DNA of 64,000 nucleotides from Clostridia bacterium (GTDB lineage Bacteria; Bacillota; Clostridia; Lachnospirales; Lachnospiraceae): assembly GCA_910574475.1 (NCBI GenBank), contig CAJTAT010000003.1:62001-126000 (forward strand). The letters run 5' to 3'. A model generated the notes under the pieces. The model made no database searches. It worked only from the letters and a program-made list of their open reading frames with translations, and was not told the origin of the DNA. This document shows, piece after piece, positions 1-8,301 of the stretch (positions are counted from its first letter, which is position 1; every line of letters begins with the position of its first letter). The position numbers and the translations under genes were made by a program.

Positions 1-63
1 ACATTCACCTTTCTTTTGTACCATTTTAATAGGAGGGAAAGGGGTATGTCAAGCTCCCAAAAT

Positions 64-627
64 TCAAAGCTTTATCACCTGAACGGGAATGGGTGGGTGA
101 TTGAGACGATTATAATATTCACTGACAATTACCAGATACTCTTTTTGGTTCAGAGTTTTTAAATATTCTAAAATTTGCGTTTTTTCTTCAAAGCCACTGT
201 CACCCCCACTATAAATACACATACTTAAGAGCCCATCCTTTTTTAATAATTCCAGACTGGTCTGTATGGCACAGATGCTAGTAGAAGGCCTTGTGGACAA
301 ATGATGATCACCTCCAGGCAGGTAGCCAAAATTAAAGACAATGCAAGAGATGTTTCCAGCTTCCTTTATATATTGCGCCATATGCTCGTGGCCGTCTAAA
401 ATCAGCTCCGCAGTGTAATGTGCCGCATCTAGGCGTTGCCTTGTATGCTCCAAAGCCTGATGCTGAATATCAAAGGCATAGACCTTGCCTGAGGGGCCTG
501 TCAGAGAGCAGAGCAGGAATGTGTCATTGCCATTTCCGGCTGTGGCATCTATACAGATATCACCCTCCTCAACGTGTTCGCGAATAAAGTGGTGACACCA
601 ACTGGTGATCTGATAGTTTTTCTTCAT
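64..627 (-). CDS. mnmM: Class I SAM-dependent methyltransferase, MnmM/YtqB family (tRNA U34 modification)
   Basis: This 187-aa protein matches the YtqB family, named 'putative rRNA methylase' in older databases. In Bacillus subtilis the family member MnmM methylates nm5s2U to mnm5s2U at tRNA wobble position 34. The SAM-binding motif I is DATAGNGNDT at residues 27-36, and the family-typical NFGYLPGGDH lies at 99-108. The start is supported by a GAGGA Shine-Dalgarno about 7 nt upstream. It is divergent from the glycogen debranching gene. Family assignment is firm; the exact substrate is transferred from B. subtilis. Confidence 0.85.
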   Translation of the reverse strand: MKKNYQITSWCHHFIREHVEEGDICIDATAGNGNDTFLLCSLTGPSGKVYAFDIQHQALEHTRQRLDAAHYTAELILDGHEHMAQYIKEAGNISCIVFNFGYLPGGDHHLSTRPSTSICAIQTSLELLKKDGLLSMCIYSGGDSGFEEKTQILEYLKTLNQKEYLVIVSEYYNRLNHPPIPVQVIKL

Positions 628-721
628 GATATATTCCTCAATTATTAATATTTATAGTGCTTTTAGTGTAGCATATACTGTCAGGGAAAGCTATCTGCTC
701 CTGTAGGGAAAAATAAATTGT

Positions 722-750
722 TTGTAAAAAAGAGAGCTAATTGGTATAAT
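722..750 (+). promoter_or_regulatory. Sigma-A-type promoter of the glycogen debranching gene
   Basis: A -35 TTGTAA (722-727) and a perfect -10 TATAAT (745-750) are separated by 17 bp. The coding start follows about 58 bp downstream, at 809. Confidence 0.6.
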
Positions 751-808
751 AAAAATAATTTTCGGGTTCATAAAATTAATGGGGAAAATGTATATAAGGA
801 GAGGTAGC

Positions 809-2941
809 ATGAACAGGGATATAGAACAGACAGCATTAGTAAAGACAGAACTAGATGGCGGAGAGGAAGTGATTAAAATTCCCCGCAATATTCATCTGGT
901 TCCCATGGACAGGATCAATGGCTATGAAGTTCGTCCGGGATATTATGAAATAAATGGAGCCACAGCAATTCCTGGTGGGGTGAATTTTACAGTACATTCC
1001 CGCAACGCCACCTCAATCAAGCTTTTGCTTTTTCGAAGAGGAGAGAAGGAGCCCTTTGCCGTGCTTCCTTTTCCCCGCCATTATCGAATTGGTGATGTAT
1101 ATTCTATGATTGTATTTAAGCTCAGTATTGAAGAGTTTGAGTATGCCTATCAGGTGGATGGACCTTATGAGCCAGACAAGGGGTTAATCTTTGACTCAAG
1201 TAAATGCCTCCTGGATCCTTACGCTAAAGCTGTGGCAGGACAGGGAGAGTGGGGAAAGCCTGGGTATGGATATGCACGTTATAGAGCCAGAGTAGTAAAA
1301 GATGACTTTGATTGGGGGGCTATGGAACAGCCATTACTTCCAATGGAAGATCTGATTATTTATGAACTCCATGTAAGGGGTTTTACTATGCACGAGTCTT
1401 CAGGAGTTCTGCATCCAGGAACTTTTGCAGGACTTATGGAAAAGCTTCCTTATCTGCTGGAGCTGGGTGTAAATGTGGTGGAGCTCATGCCTATTTTCGA
1501 GTTTGACGAGATGTTGGACTACCGGGAAGTAGATGGCGAAAAACTCTGCAATTACTGGGGCTATAATACTGTGAGCTTTTTTGCGCCAAATACCAGTTAT
1601 ACGGCCAGCACGGAATATAACCGGGAGGGAAATGAGCTGAAGACTCTGATTCAGATGTTTAATAAGCATGGAATTGAGGTCTATCTGGATGTAGTATTTA
1701 ACCATACGGCTGAGGGAGATGAAAATGGTCCCTTCTTTTCCTTCAAAGGATTTGATAATAATATTTATTATATGTTGACACCCGATGGAAAGTATTACAA
1801 TTTCAGTGGCTGTGGCAATGCTGTAAATTGTAATCATCCCATTGTGAGGCAGATGATTTTAGACTGTCTGCGCTATTGGGTGACTACATACAGAGTGGAC
1901 GGTTTTCGGTTCGATCTGGCGTCTATCCTGGGGCGCAATGAAGATGGAACGCCTATGAATCAGCCGCCATTGCTTCAAGATCTGGCTTTTGATCCTATTT
2001 TGAGAGATGTAAAGCTGATTGCTGAAGCTTGGGATGCAGGTGGATTGTACCAGGTAGGAACATTCCCCTCCTGGAATCGCTGGGCGGAGTGGAATGGAAA
2101 ATACAGGGATGATATGCGTCGCTATCTGAAAGGAGACGCAGGCATGGCATATTGGGCTGCACAGAGAATCAGAGGATCGCGGGATATTTATGAAGTCCAT
2201 TCCAGAGAAAATGCTTCTGTGAATTTTATTACCTGTCATGACGGATTTACCCTCTACGATCTTTTTTCTTATAATATGAAGCACAATGAGAAAAATGGAT
2301 GGAATAATACAGATGGCTCCAACGACAACTATAGCTGGAACTGTGGTGTGGAAGGTGATACGGATGATACACAGGTAAATACTTTGCGATACCGACTGAT
2401 GCGCAATGCTTTTGCTATTCTTATGTGTAGCCGCGGTATTCCCATGTTCCTGGCAGGAGATGAGTTTTGTAATACACAGTTTGGCAATAATAATGCCTAT
2501 TGTCAGGACAATGGGATCTCCTGGCTGGACTGGAATCAGTTAGAAAAGCATCGCGGTATGTTCCATTTCTTTCAATATATGATTCGCTTTCGAAAGATAC
2601 ACCGGGTTCTTCGTACGAATGTGAGCGATGGCGCTTGCGGATTCCCGGATGTGAGCTTTCACGGAGAAGAACCTTGGCATGGGGAATTCTATGAGCATGA
2701 GAGGTATGTGGGCGTATTGTTTGCCGGACAGGAAAAGGGCAAGCGTCCTGAGGTGATTTATCTTGCCTCCAATGCTTACTGGGGAGACTTACAGATTACT
2801 CCACCTACCCTGCCTCAAAATATGTGTTGGGAGATTGTGGTGGATACCTGGGAGGAGAGTCAAAGTTCCCGTCTGGTTCAGAACGAAAAAATTGAGATTC
2901 ATCCCAGGAGTGTCATGGTATTAGTAGGAAGGGAGCGTTGA
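809..2941 (+). CDS. glgX: Glycogen debranching enzyme / isoamylase (GH13)
   Basis: The enzyme hydrolyses alpha-1,6 branches in glycogen or limit dextrins. An N-terminal CBM48-like segment (about residues 40-140) precedes a GH13 barrel. The barrel shows VYLDVVFNHT (region I), nucleophile Asp369 in GFRFDLAS, acid/base Glu406 in IAEAWDAGG, and transition-state Asp478 in CHDGFTLYD. I chose ATG 809 over an in-frame ATG at 779 because AAGGAGAG (797-804) sits just ahead of 809. The 710-aa length suits GlgX/TreX-type debranchers. No other glycogen genes are adjacent. Pullulanase activity cannot be excluded. Confidence 0.9.
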   Translation: MNRDIEQTALVKTELDGGEEVIKIPRNIHLVPMDRINGYEVRPGYYEINGATAIPGGVNFTVHSRNATSIKLLLFRRGEKEPFAVLPFPRHYRIGDVYSMIVFKLSIEEFEYAYQVDGPYEPDKGLIFDSSKCLLDPYAKAVAGQGEWGKPGYGYARYRARVVKDDFDWGAMEQPLLPMEDLIIYELHVRGFTMHESSGVLHPGTFAGLMEKLPYLLELGVNVVELMPIFEFDEMLDYREVDGEKLCNYWGYNTVSFFAPNTSYTASTEYNREGNELKTLIQMFNKHGIEVYLDVVFNHTAEGDENGPFFSFKGFDNNIYYMLTPDGKYYNFSGCGNAVNCNHPIVRQMILDCLRYWVTTYRVDGFRFDLASILGRNEDGTPMNQPPLLQDLAFDPILRDVKLIAEAWDAGGLYQVGTFPSWNRWAEWNGKYRDDMRRYLKGDAGMAYWAAQRIRGSRDIYEVHSRENASVNFITCHDGFTLYDLFSYNMKHNEKNGWNNTDGSNDNYSWNCGVEGDTDDTQVNTLRYRLMRNAFAILMCSRGIPMFLAGDEFCNTQFGNNNAYCQDNGISWLDWNQLEKHRGMFHFFQYMIRFRKIHRVLRTNVSDGACGFPDVSFHGEEPWHGEFYEHERYVGVLFAGQEKGKRPEVIYLASNAYWGDLQITPPTLPQNMCWEIVVDTWEESQSSRLVQNEKIEIHPRSVMVLVGRER

Positions 2942-2954
2942 ATTACACAATATA

Positions 2955-2983
2955 TTGATTCTCTTCTCATTTTATGGTACACT
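2955..2983 (+). promoter_or_regulatory. Promoter of the PAS-sensor gene
   Basis: TTGATT (2955-2960) and TACACT (2978-2983) are spaced by 17 bp, about 38 bp before the GTG start at 3022. Confidence 0.5.
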
Positions 2984-3021
2984 AAATACAACTTATAGCC
3001 ATATCGTTAGGGGGAGAGTTG

Positions 3022-4596
3022 GTGGAGAGCAGATATTACGAGAAAATCCTGGATGGTATGCCAGAGATCGGGATCTACGTCATTGGAGAAAAGGATCATG
3101 AAATTCTGTATTATAACAAACGGATGCAGGAAGCATCTCCAGAAATGCATCTGGAAATGATTTGTCATGAGGCATGGAATGGATCCTGTGACAATTGTCC
3201 GCTTTTGACGATAGAGGACCGACAGGAGAGTCACTCCATTAGTTATAATGCTCCTTTTGGCGGTGTCGTGGATCTTGTGGCAACGAGAGTATTTTGGGAG
3301 GAGAACATTCCAGCTTTTGTGATTACAGTCACTCCCAGGATAGAGGTAGCCGGATATGCTTACCGCAAGATTATGCGGGTTGATTTAAGCAATGGATCTT
3401 ACAGAGTATTGAAGGCAGATTTAAAAGAATGGTCTATGGAAGGCGAGAATATTTCTGAGAAGTTGGAAGCCTTTGCCCGGGGTGGGGCTGTTCACCCAGA
3501 TGATGTGGAGCGCTTTGCGGCATTTATCCAGTTAGAGAACCTTCAGAATGTTCTGAAATCCAGAAAAAAGATACTCACCTGTATTTACCGACGTCGCCTG
3601 GAAGGCGGATTTCGATGGAATCTGTTGGAGTTTATGCTGGACTTTGATCATACGGTAGGGTTCCCAACAGCGCTGCTCTGTGTAAAAGATGTCCATGATG
3701 TACTGCGGGAAGGCTTAGAACATGAAGAAATTAACCTTCGCAATCAGGAAATTATTCGTACGCTTGGAGAGAAGATCTTTAATATTTATACGATTGATAT
3801 GAATACTGGTGTAGTCAGACCCATCCGTGTAGATGGACATATGCAAGATGGACTTTCTTTTCAGATTCTTTTGTGGTACACTGTCTGCGCCCATATAAAA
3901 AAGCGTCTTCATCCCGCATACCAGGAGGAATTTGAGCGCAGATTTTCTATGGAAGGTCTGTGCCAGTCACAAAAAGATGGGGAAAAGAAGACAGAAATGA
4001 TCTGTCAGTGGGAAAGTGATGAGGGCTACCGCTATATTGAGGTGACTGCCTCTTTTAGTCAGAAGCATGAGGAAAAAAGCTATACCGTTTTTGCGCTTCG
4101 CGATGTGGATGAGCATATGCGTCAGGAGCTGGCTGATACCCAGCGTGATAAGAATAATCTTCAGATATTGCAGGACAGAGCTTATATTATCAGCAGTCTG
4201 AGCAGTCTATTTTTCTCTACCTACTATGTGGACTTGGAGCATAACACTTTTCGCACTGTAACACAACTGAGCAGGGTGGGGGATGTGCTGGGCAGCGAGG
4301 TAGATTGTTCTGAGGCTCTTCGCATATATGCTGAAAATTTTATTTATCCAGATGATAGAGAAGAGTATTTGAAGGTTATGAATGTCCAAAACTGGCTTCA
4401 AACTCTGCGCTGGTGGCAACCTTTTGTAGCGTTGGAATATCGAAAGCTGCCTGATGCTCCACTAAAAGATCCGAAGGCATACTCTTGGGTCCGGGCTACA
4501 GCAGTGGTTGCACAGATAGGAATGGATGATATACCAAAGACAGTGGTGTATGTGGCTCAGGATATTTCAGAAAGTAAGAAAGTTGCTGATTCATAG
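3022..4596 (+). CDS. PAS-domain signalling protein without a recognisable output domain
   Basis: This protein of about 524 aa appears to be built of repeated PAS-like modules. The first holds a Cys-rich patch near residues 50-60 (CHEAWNGSCDNCP). Others begin near 105, 250 and 390. No membrane segment, His-kinase, GGDEF, EAL or HD domain is visible. GTG 3022 is preferred over TTG 3019 because of AGGGGGA at 3009-3015. The REC-GGDEF gene follows at once with no terminator between, so the two probably form one signalling unit. Ligand and partner are unknown; the redox- or metal-sensing idea for the Cys patch is inference. Confidence 0.6.
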   Translation: MESRYYEKILDGMPEIGIYVIGEKDHEILYYNKRMQEASPEMHLEMICHEAWNGSCDNCPLLTIEDRQESHSISYNAPFGGVVDLVATRVFWEENIPAFVITVTPRIEVAGYAYRKIMRVDLSNGSYRVLKADLKEWSMEGENISEKLEAFARGGAVHPDDVERFAAFIQLENLQNVLKSRKKILTCIYRRRLEGGFRWNLLEFMLDFDHTVGFPTALLCVKDVHDVLREGLEHEEINLRNQEIIRTLGEKIFNIYTIDMNTGVVRPIRVDGHMQDGLSFQILLWYTVCAHIKKRLHPAYQEEFERRFSMEGLCQSQKDGEKKTEMICQWESDEGYRYIEVTASFSQKHEEKSYTVFALRDVDEHMRQELADTQRDKNNLQILQDRAYIISSLSSLFFSTYYVDLEHNTFRTVTQLSRVGDVLGSEVDCSEALRIYAENFIYPDDREEYLKVMNVQNWLQTLRWWQPFVALEYRKLPDAPLKDPKAYSWVRATAVVAQIGMDDIPKTVVYVAQDISESKKVADS

Positions 4597-4656
4597 ATAC
4601 AACCATATTTTACATAAGAATAAAAAGAATCATGTTTGGAAAGGATGGGAAGACCA

Positions 4657-5574
4657 TTGGATAAAATACTGGTGATTGATGATAGCCTTATGCAGGCTGA
4701 ATTTTTGAAATCCATTTTAAAGGATGATTATGATGTGACCACATGTCACACAGCAGAGGATGGACTACTTCAGGCAGAGTCGGGAGATTATTCTCTGATT
4801 CTTCTGGATGTAATTATGCCGGGCATGGATGGATTTAAGTTGCTAACAAAATTAAAAGAGACGACTCTGACCAAACATGTTCCAGTGATCTTGATTACCA
4901 GTCTTTCCGATGTGCAGCATGAGGAAAGAGGATTGATTCTGGGAGCATCAGATTATATAACCAAACCCTTTAGCCCTATTATTGTAAAAGCCAGGGTAAG
5001 TAACCATATCAGAATACACAATTATCAGATGCAGTTTATGCAGCAAGCTATGTTCGATGAGCTGACAGGTGTGGCTAACCGAAGATGCTATGAAGAAGAA
5101 CGCCTTAAGAAATGGCGGCTTTCCTACCGGCTTGGACTTCCCTTTACAATCTGCATGTTTGATATTGATAAGTTTAAACTATATAATGATACATATGGTC
5201 ATCCGGCTGGCGATAAGGTCATTGCTACAGTTGCCAAAACAGTATCCTCCTACCTACAGCGCACTACAGACTTTTTCGCCCGCTATGGAGGGGAAGAATT
5301 TATTGCACTCATGCTAGGTAATGATGCAAAATCGGCTTTTGAATTTATGAAACGAATCCGTCAGGCAGTAGAGGACCTTCATATTCCTCACAATTCTCCT
5401 GTATCTGAATGGGTTACAATCAGTGTAGGAGGTGTCACCTTTGTTCCTAAAAATGATGATATGTATGACAATTATCTAAAAGTCGCGGATAATATGCTGT
5501 ATGACGCCAAGGAATTTGGAAGAAATATGGTTGTATGGTCCAATGAAAACAAGGAACAATGGCGAGAAAAATAA
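4657..5574 (+). CDS. Response regulator with GGDEF output (diguanylate cyclase)
   Basis: An N-terminal receiver domain (KILVIDDS at the start, phosphoacceptor Asp in LILLDVIMPGMDG) is joined to a C-terminal GGDEF domain. The latter has the FDIDKFKLYND metal/substrate motif and an intact active-site GGEEF in RYGGEEFIALM, so it should make cyclic di-GMP from GTP when phosphorylated. TTG 4657 gives the typical receiver start (MDKILVIDD) and is spaced from GGAAAGG upstream; ATG 4645 or TTG 4636 would add 4 or 7 residues. No histidine kinase is adjacent. The PAS protein upstream is the likely input partner. Confidence 0.88.
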   Translation: MDKILVIDDSLMQAEFLKSILKDDYDVTTCHTAEDGLLQAESGDYSLILLDVIMPGMDGFKLLTKLKETTLTKHVPVILITSLSDVQHEERGLILGASDYITKPFSPIIVKARVSNHIRIHNYQMQFMQQAMFDELTGVANRRCYEEERLKKWRLSYRLGLPFTICMFDIDKFKLYNDTYGHPAGDKVIATVAKTVSSYLQRTTDFFARYGGEEFIALMLGNDAKSAFEFMKRIRQAVEDLHIPHNSPVSEWVTISVGGVTFVPKNDDMYDNYLKVADNMLYDAKEFGRNMVVWSNENKEQWREK

Positions 5575-5585
5575 AGCTTTATGAG

Positions 5586-5619
5586 CAGTCAGGAAATTGT
5601 TTTTTCCTGGCTGTTTTTT
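5586..5619 (+). terminator. Rho-independent terminator after the REC-GGDEF gene
   Basis: An 11-bp stem (CAGTCAGGAAA at 5586-5596 with TTTCCTGGCTG at 5603-5613, one G-T pair) is followed by six T residues. Confidence 0.85.
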
Positions 5620-5653
5620 ATGAACATAGGAAAATCCTTTTGCCGTTTCAGAT

Positions 5654-5693
5654 CGAACATATGATTGATTTCGGAAAAGCCATATGGTATGAT
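5654..5693 (+). promoter_or_regulatory. ruvAB promoter with an overlapping LexA-like box
   Basis: TTGATT (5665-5670) and TATGAT (5688-5693) have 17-bp spacing. CGAACATATGATTG at 5654-5667 overlaps the -35 and differs by one base from the Gram-positive LexA pattern CGAAC-N4-GTTYG. In B. subtilis ruvAB is a known SOS operon, so LexA repression is likely here. Confidence 0.65.
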
Positions 5694-5720
5694 AACAGAG
5701 GATGAGAGAGGAAGGACAAA

Positions 5721-6344
5721 ATGATTGCACATATTAGAGGAAAATTGATTTACATAGAGCCAGAGGATGGGATTGCTGTGGTGGAGACTGGTGGAATTGG
5801 ATATGTGATTTTGCTCTCAGGCCGGGATATGGAGCTTTTGCCTGGGTATGGAGACGAGGTAAAGCTGTATACGTATCTGCAGGTAAGAGAGGATGGATTG
5901 CAACTCTATGGATTTTTTACCCGAGAAGATCAGAAGCTGTTTAAAATGTTGATCGGCGTGAGTGGGATTGGGCCAAAGGGCGCTCTTGGAATTCTGACAG
6001 CACTTTCAGCGGATGATCTGCGCTTTGCAGTGCTGGCCGATGATGCAAAGACTATTGCCAAATCTCCCGGGATCGGAGTGAAAACGGCACAAAAACTAAT
6101 ATTAGAGTTAAAAGATAAGCTAAAGATCGAGGATGTCCTGGAAGCCAGAATGCATCCAGCAGCAAAGGAGAATCAGGTAGCCGCATCCGACTTAGCGGAT
6201 GCAAAGAATGAAGCGATAGAGGCATTGACTGCCCTGGGATACTCTGCTTCGGACTCTTTAAAAGCTGTGCGTCAGGTGGAAATGAAAGATGAAATGACTG
6301 TGGAGGATATTTTAAAAGCAGCACTGAAAAATATGTCCTTTTAG
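5721..6344 (+). CDS. ruvA: Holliday junction branch migration protein RuvA
   Basis: RuvA binds four-way DNA junctions and loads the RuvB motor during recombinational repair. The 207-aa product has the N-terminal OB fold (MIAHIRGKLIYIEP), the helix-hairpin-helix region (GVSGIGPKGALGIL and SPGIGVKTAQKLILELKDKL) and the C-terminal three-helix RuvB-binding domain (ALGYSASDSLKAVRQV). It starts at ATG 5721 behind GAGAGGAAGG and is followed by ruvB about 18 nt downstream. The order matches the universal ruvA-ruvB operon. No ruvC is present, as expected for Firmicutes. Confidence 0.97.
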   Translation: MIAHIRGKLIYIEPEDGIAVVETGGIGYVILLSGRDMELLPGYGDEVKLYTYLQVREDGLQLYGFFTREDQKLFKMLIGVSGIGPKGALGILTALSADDLRFAVLADDAKTIAKSPGIGVKTAQKLILELKDKLKIEDVLEARMHPAAKENQVAASDLADAKNEAIEALTALGYSASDSLKAVRQVEMKDEMTVEDILKAALKNMSF

Positions 6345-6362
6345 AAACCTATGGAGGCAAGA

Positions 6363-7358
6363 ATGGGAAGACGAATGATCACAACTGAAGCTGTGGAAGA
6401 GGATATACGCACAGAATACAGTCTGCGACCTCAGACCTTAAACGAATATATAGGCCAGGAAAAGGCAAAAGGAAATTTAAAAATTTATATTGAAGCGGCA
6501 AAAGGACGGGGGGAAGCATTGGACCATGTTCTTTTCTATGGCCCTCCAGGCTTGGGCAAAACGACTCTGGCAGGGATTATCGCAAATGAGATGGGTGTCA
6601 ACATGAAAGTGACATCAGGGCCCGCCATTGAAAAGCCGGGAGAGATGGCAGCTATTTTAAATAATCTCTCAGAGGGGGATGTGCTTTTTGTAGATGAGAT
6701 TCACCGTTTGAACCGCCAGGTGGAGGAGGTTTTATATCCGGCTATGGAGGACTTTGCCATTGATATTGTAATTGGCAAAGGAGCCACAGCCCGCTCTATC
6801 CGTCTGGACTTGCCACATTTTACACTTATTGGCGCTACCACAAGGGCAGGGTTATTAACAGCGCCCTTGCGGGATCGGTTTGGGGTGGTACACCACCTGG
6901 AATTTTACACGGAACAGGAGCTTCAGACAATTGTGCTGCGCTCAGCTCAGGTGTTGGATGTGGAGATTGATCCTAAGGGAGCTATGGAGCTGGCCAGAAG
7001 ATCGAGAGGAACTCCACGGTTGGCGAATCGTTTATTAAAGCGTGTGCGCGATTTTGCACAAGTCAAATACAATGGGAAAATCACAAAAGAAATTGCAGAT
7101 TTTGCACTGGATCTTTTGGAAGTGGATCGTTATGGCTTAGATCAGACCGACCGATTAATTCTGACCACTATGATTGAAAAATTTATCGGTGGTCCGGTGG
7201 GGCTGGATACCCTGGCTGCTGCTATAGGAGAAGATTCTGGCACCATAGAAGACGTCTACGAGCCTTATCTGATTAAGCAAGGATTTATACACCGCACACC
7301 CAGGGGAAGAGTCGTCACGGAACTGGGCTACCAGCATTTGGGACTGTCCTCTCACTAA
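6363..7358 (+). CDS. ruvB: Holliday junction branch migration ATPase RuvB
   Basis: RuvB is the hexameric AAA+ helicase that drives branch migration with RuvA. Visible are Walker [10 protein letters not shown], Walker [11 protein letters not shown], sensor-type GATTRAGLL and the arginine-containing APLRDRFGV, then the C-terminal winged helix ending in [18 protein letters not shown] 6363 has GGAGG at 6353-6357; an in-frame ATG at 6351 lacks a Shine-Dalgarno and would add four residues. It is co-transcribed with ruvA. Confidence 0.97.
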   Translation: MGRRMITTEAVEEDIRTEYSLRPQTLNEYIGQEKAKGNLKIYIEAAKGRGEALDHVLFYGPPGLGKTTLAGIIANEMGVNMKVTSGPAIEKPGEMAAILNNLSEGDVLFVDEIHRLNRQVEEVLYPAMEDFAIDIVIGKGATARSIRLDLPHFTLIGATTRAGLLTAPLRDRFGVVHHLEFYTEQELQTIVLRSAQVLDVEIDPKGAMELARRSRGTPRLANRLLKRVRDFAQVKYNGKITKEIADFALDLLEVDRYGLDQTDRLILTTMIEKFIGGPVGLDTLAAAIGEDSGTIEDVYEPYLIKQGFIHRTPRGRVVTELGYQHLGLSSH

Positions 7359-7391
7359 CTTTTTATTTTTATGCCTAGCCAGAATTAGTAA

Positions 7392-7420
7392 TATACATAA
7401 GAGTAAATTTATGGTATAAT
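7392..7420 (+). promoter_or_regulatory. Promoter of the ZapA-like gene
   Basis: A perfect TATAAT (7415-7420) lies 17 bp from a weak -35 TATACA (7392-7397), between ruvB and the zapA-like start. Confidence 0.45.
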
Positions 7421-7477
7421 GTCGTCAGACAATTGTAAGTCATCGCATAAAAGGGAGAAATAAAGGATGTGAGCGTT

Positions 7478-8215
7478 ATGGCTATGAAAAATGTAGTGGA
7501 AGTTGTGATTGCTGGAAAGGTTTACAAAGTCAGTGGCTTTGAAAGCTCGGAGTACCTGCATCAGGTCTCTGTCTATATCAATGAAAAGCTGGCTGAGTTC
7601 CAAAAGATAGAGGGTTATCGTAAGCAAAATACAGATCAAAAGCAGCTAATGTTGAATATGAATCTGGCAGATGATTTTTTCAAGGCCAAACGTCAGGCAG
7701 ATAAACTTTCTGTTGAATTAGAGCAAAAAGAGCGGGAGATGTATGGAATCCGTCATGATCTGGTGGACGCCAGACTTTCTCTGGAAAAGCAAGAGCATCA
7801 AAAGCATGATTGGGAAGAACAACTGAAAGAACAAAAAAAAGAGTATGAAGAAAAATTAAAAGAGCAAAAGAGAGAATCCGAGGAAAAGCTGAAAAGTCAG
7901 AAAAATGAAATCTCACAAAAGTTAGAAAAGCTGGAAATACAAAAAAATGAAAGTGCGGAAAGGCTGGAACATCAGAAAAAAAATTTTGAAAAAGAGCGTC
8001 AGGATATGAAACGGACGATTGAGAGTTTGAAAAAAGCTCTGGAGAATCAAAAACGGATGTTGGAAGAGCAAAGACAAGCCACACAGAAAAAGCTGGAAGA
8101 GCAGAATCAGGCCGCACAAAAAAGACTTTCTGAGCAGAAGCGAAACTATGACAGTGAGATGGAACGACTGCAAAAGGAATTGCAGGGGCTTCAGAGAAGA
8201 TTCAAACATGCTTGA
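7478..8215 (+). CDS. zapA: ZapA-like cell division protein with extended coiled-coil tail
   Basis: Residues 1 to about 90 match ZapA, the FtsZ-bundling protein: MKNVVEVVIAGKVYKVSG, then the helix with LNMNLADDFFKAKRQADKL. Ordinary ZapA proteins are about 85-110 aa. This one continues for some 150 residues of Lys/Glu/Gln-rich heptad-like coiled coil built from repeats such as EQKKEYEEKLKEQKRE. It is cytoplasmic and probably division-associated, given the SEDS/PBP genes downstream. ATG 7478 with AAAGGA upstream is preferred; GTG 7469 is the alternative start. The tail's role is unknown. Confidence 0.78.
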   Translation: MAMKNVVEVVIAGKVYKVSGFESSEYLHQVSVYINEKLAEFQKIEGYRKQNTDQKQLMLNMNLADDFFKAKRQADKLSVELEQKEREMYGIRHDLVDARLSLEKQEHQKHDWEEQLKEQKKEYEEKLKEQKRESEEKLKSQKNEISQKLEKLEIQKNESAERLEHQKKNFEKERQDMKRTIESLKKALENQKRMLEEQRQATQKKLEEQNQAAQKRLSEQKRNYDSEMERLQKELQGLQRRFKHA

Positions 8216-8231
8216 GATACATAAAAAATAT

Positions 8232-8284
8232 AAGGGGCAGATGCAAAATAAGACAGAAGACTTATTTTGTAACAGCCCCTTTTC
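8232..8284 (+). terminator. Long interrupted hairpin between the zapA-like and U32 genes
   Basis: Outer arms AAGGGGC (8232-8238) and GCCCCTT (8275-8281) and inner arms AAAATAAG (8245-8252) and CTTATTTT (8261-8268) enclose matching 6-nt internal loops. A short T run (8280-8283) follows. It could terminate or attenuate transcription before the U32 gene, whose start lies about 18 nt further on. Confidence 0.55.
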
Positions 8285-8301
8285 CTAAAAGGAGTTTCAT
8301 A

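Noticed and set aside
46..160. Plus-strand frame of 38 codons behind a good AGGAGG-like site
   Set aside because: It lies antisense to the firmly identified MnmM gene and has no family features.
7680..8117. 145-codon antisense frame
   Set aside because: It mirrors the repetitive coiled-coil codons of the ZapA-like gene.
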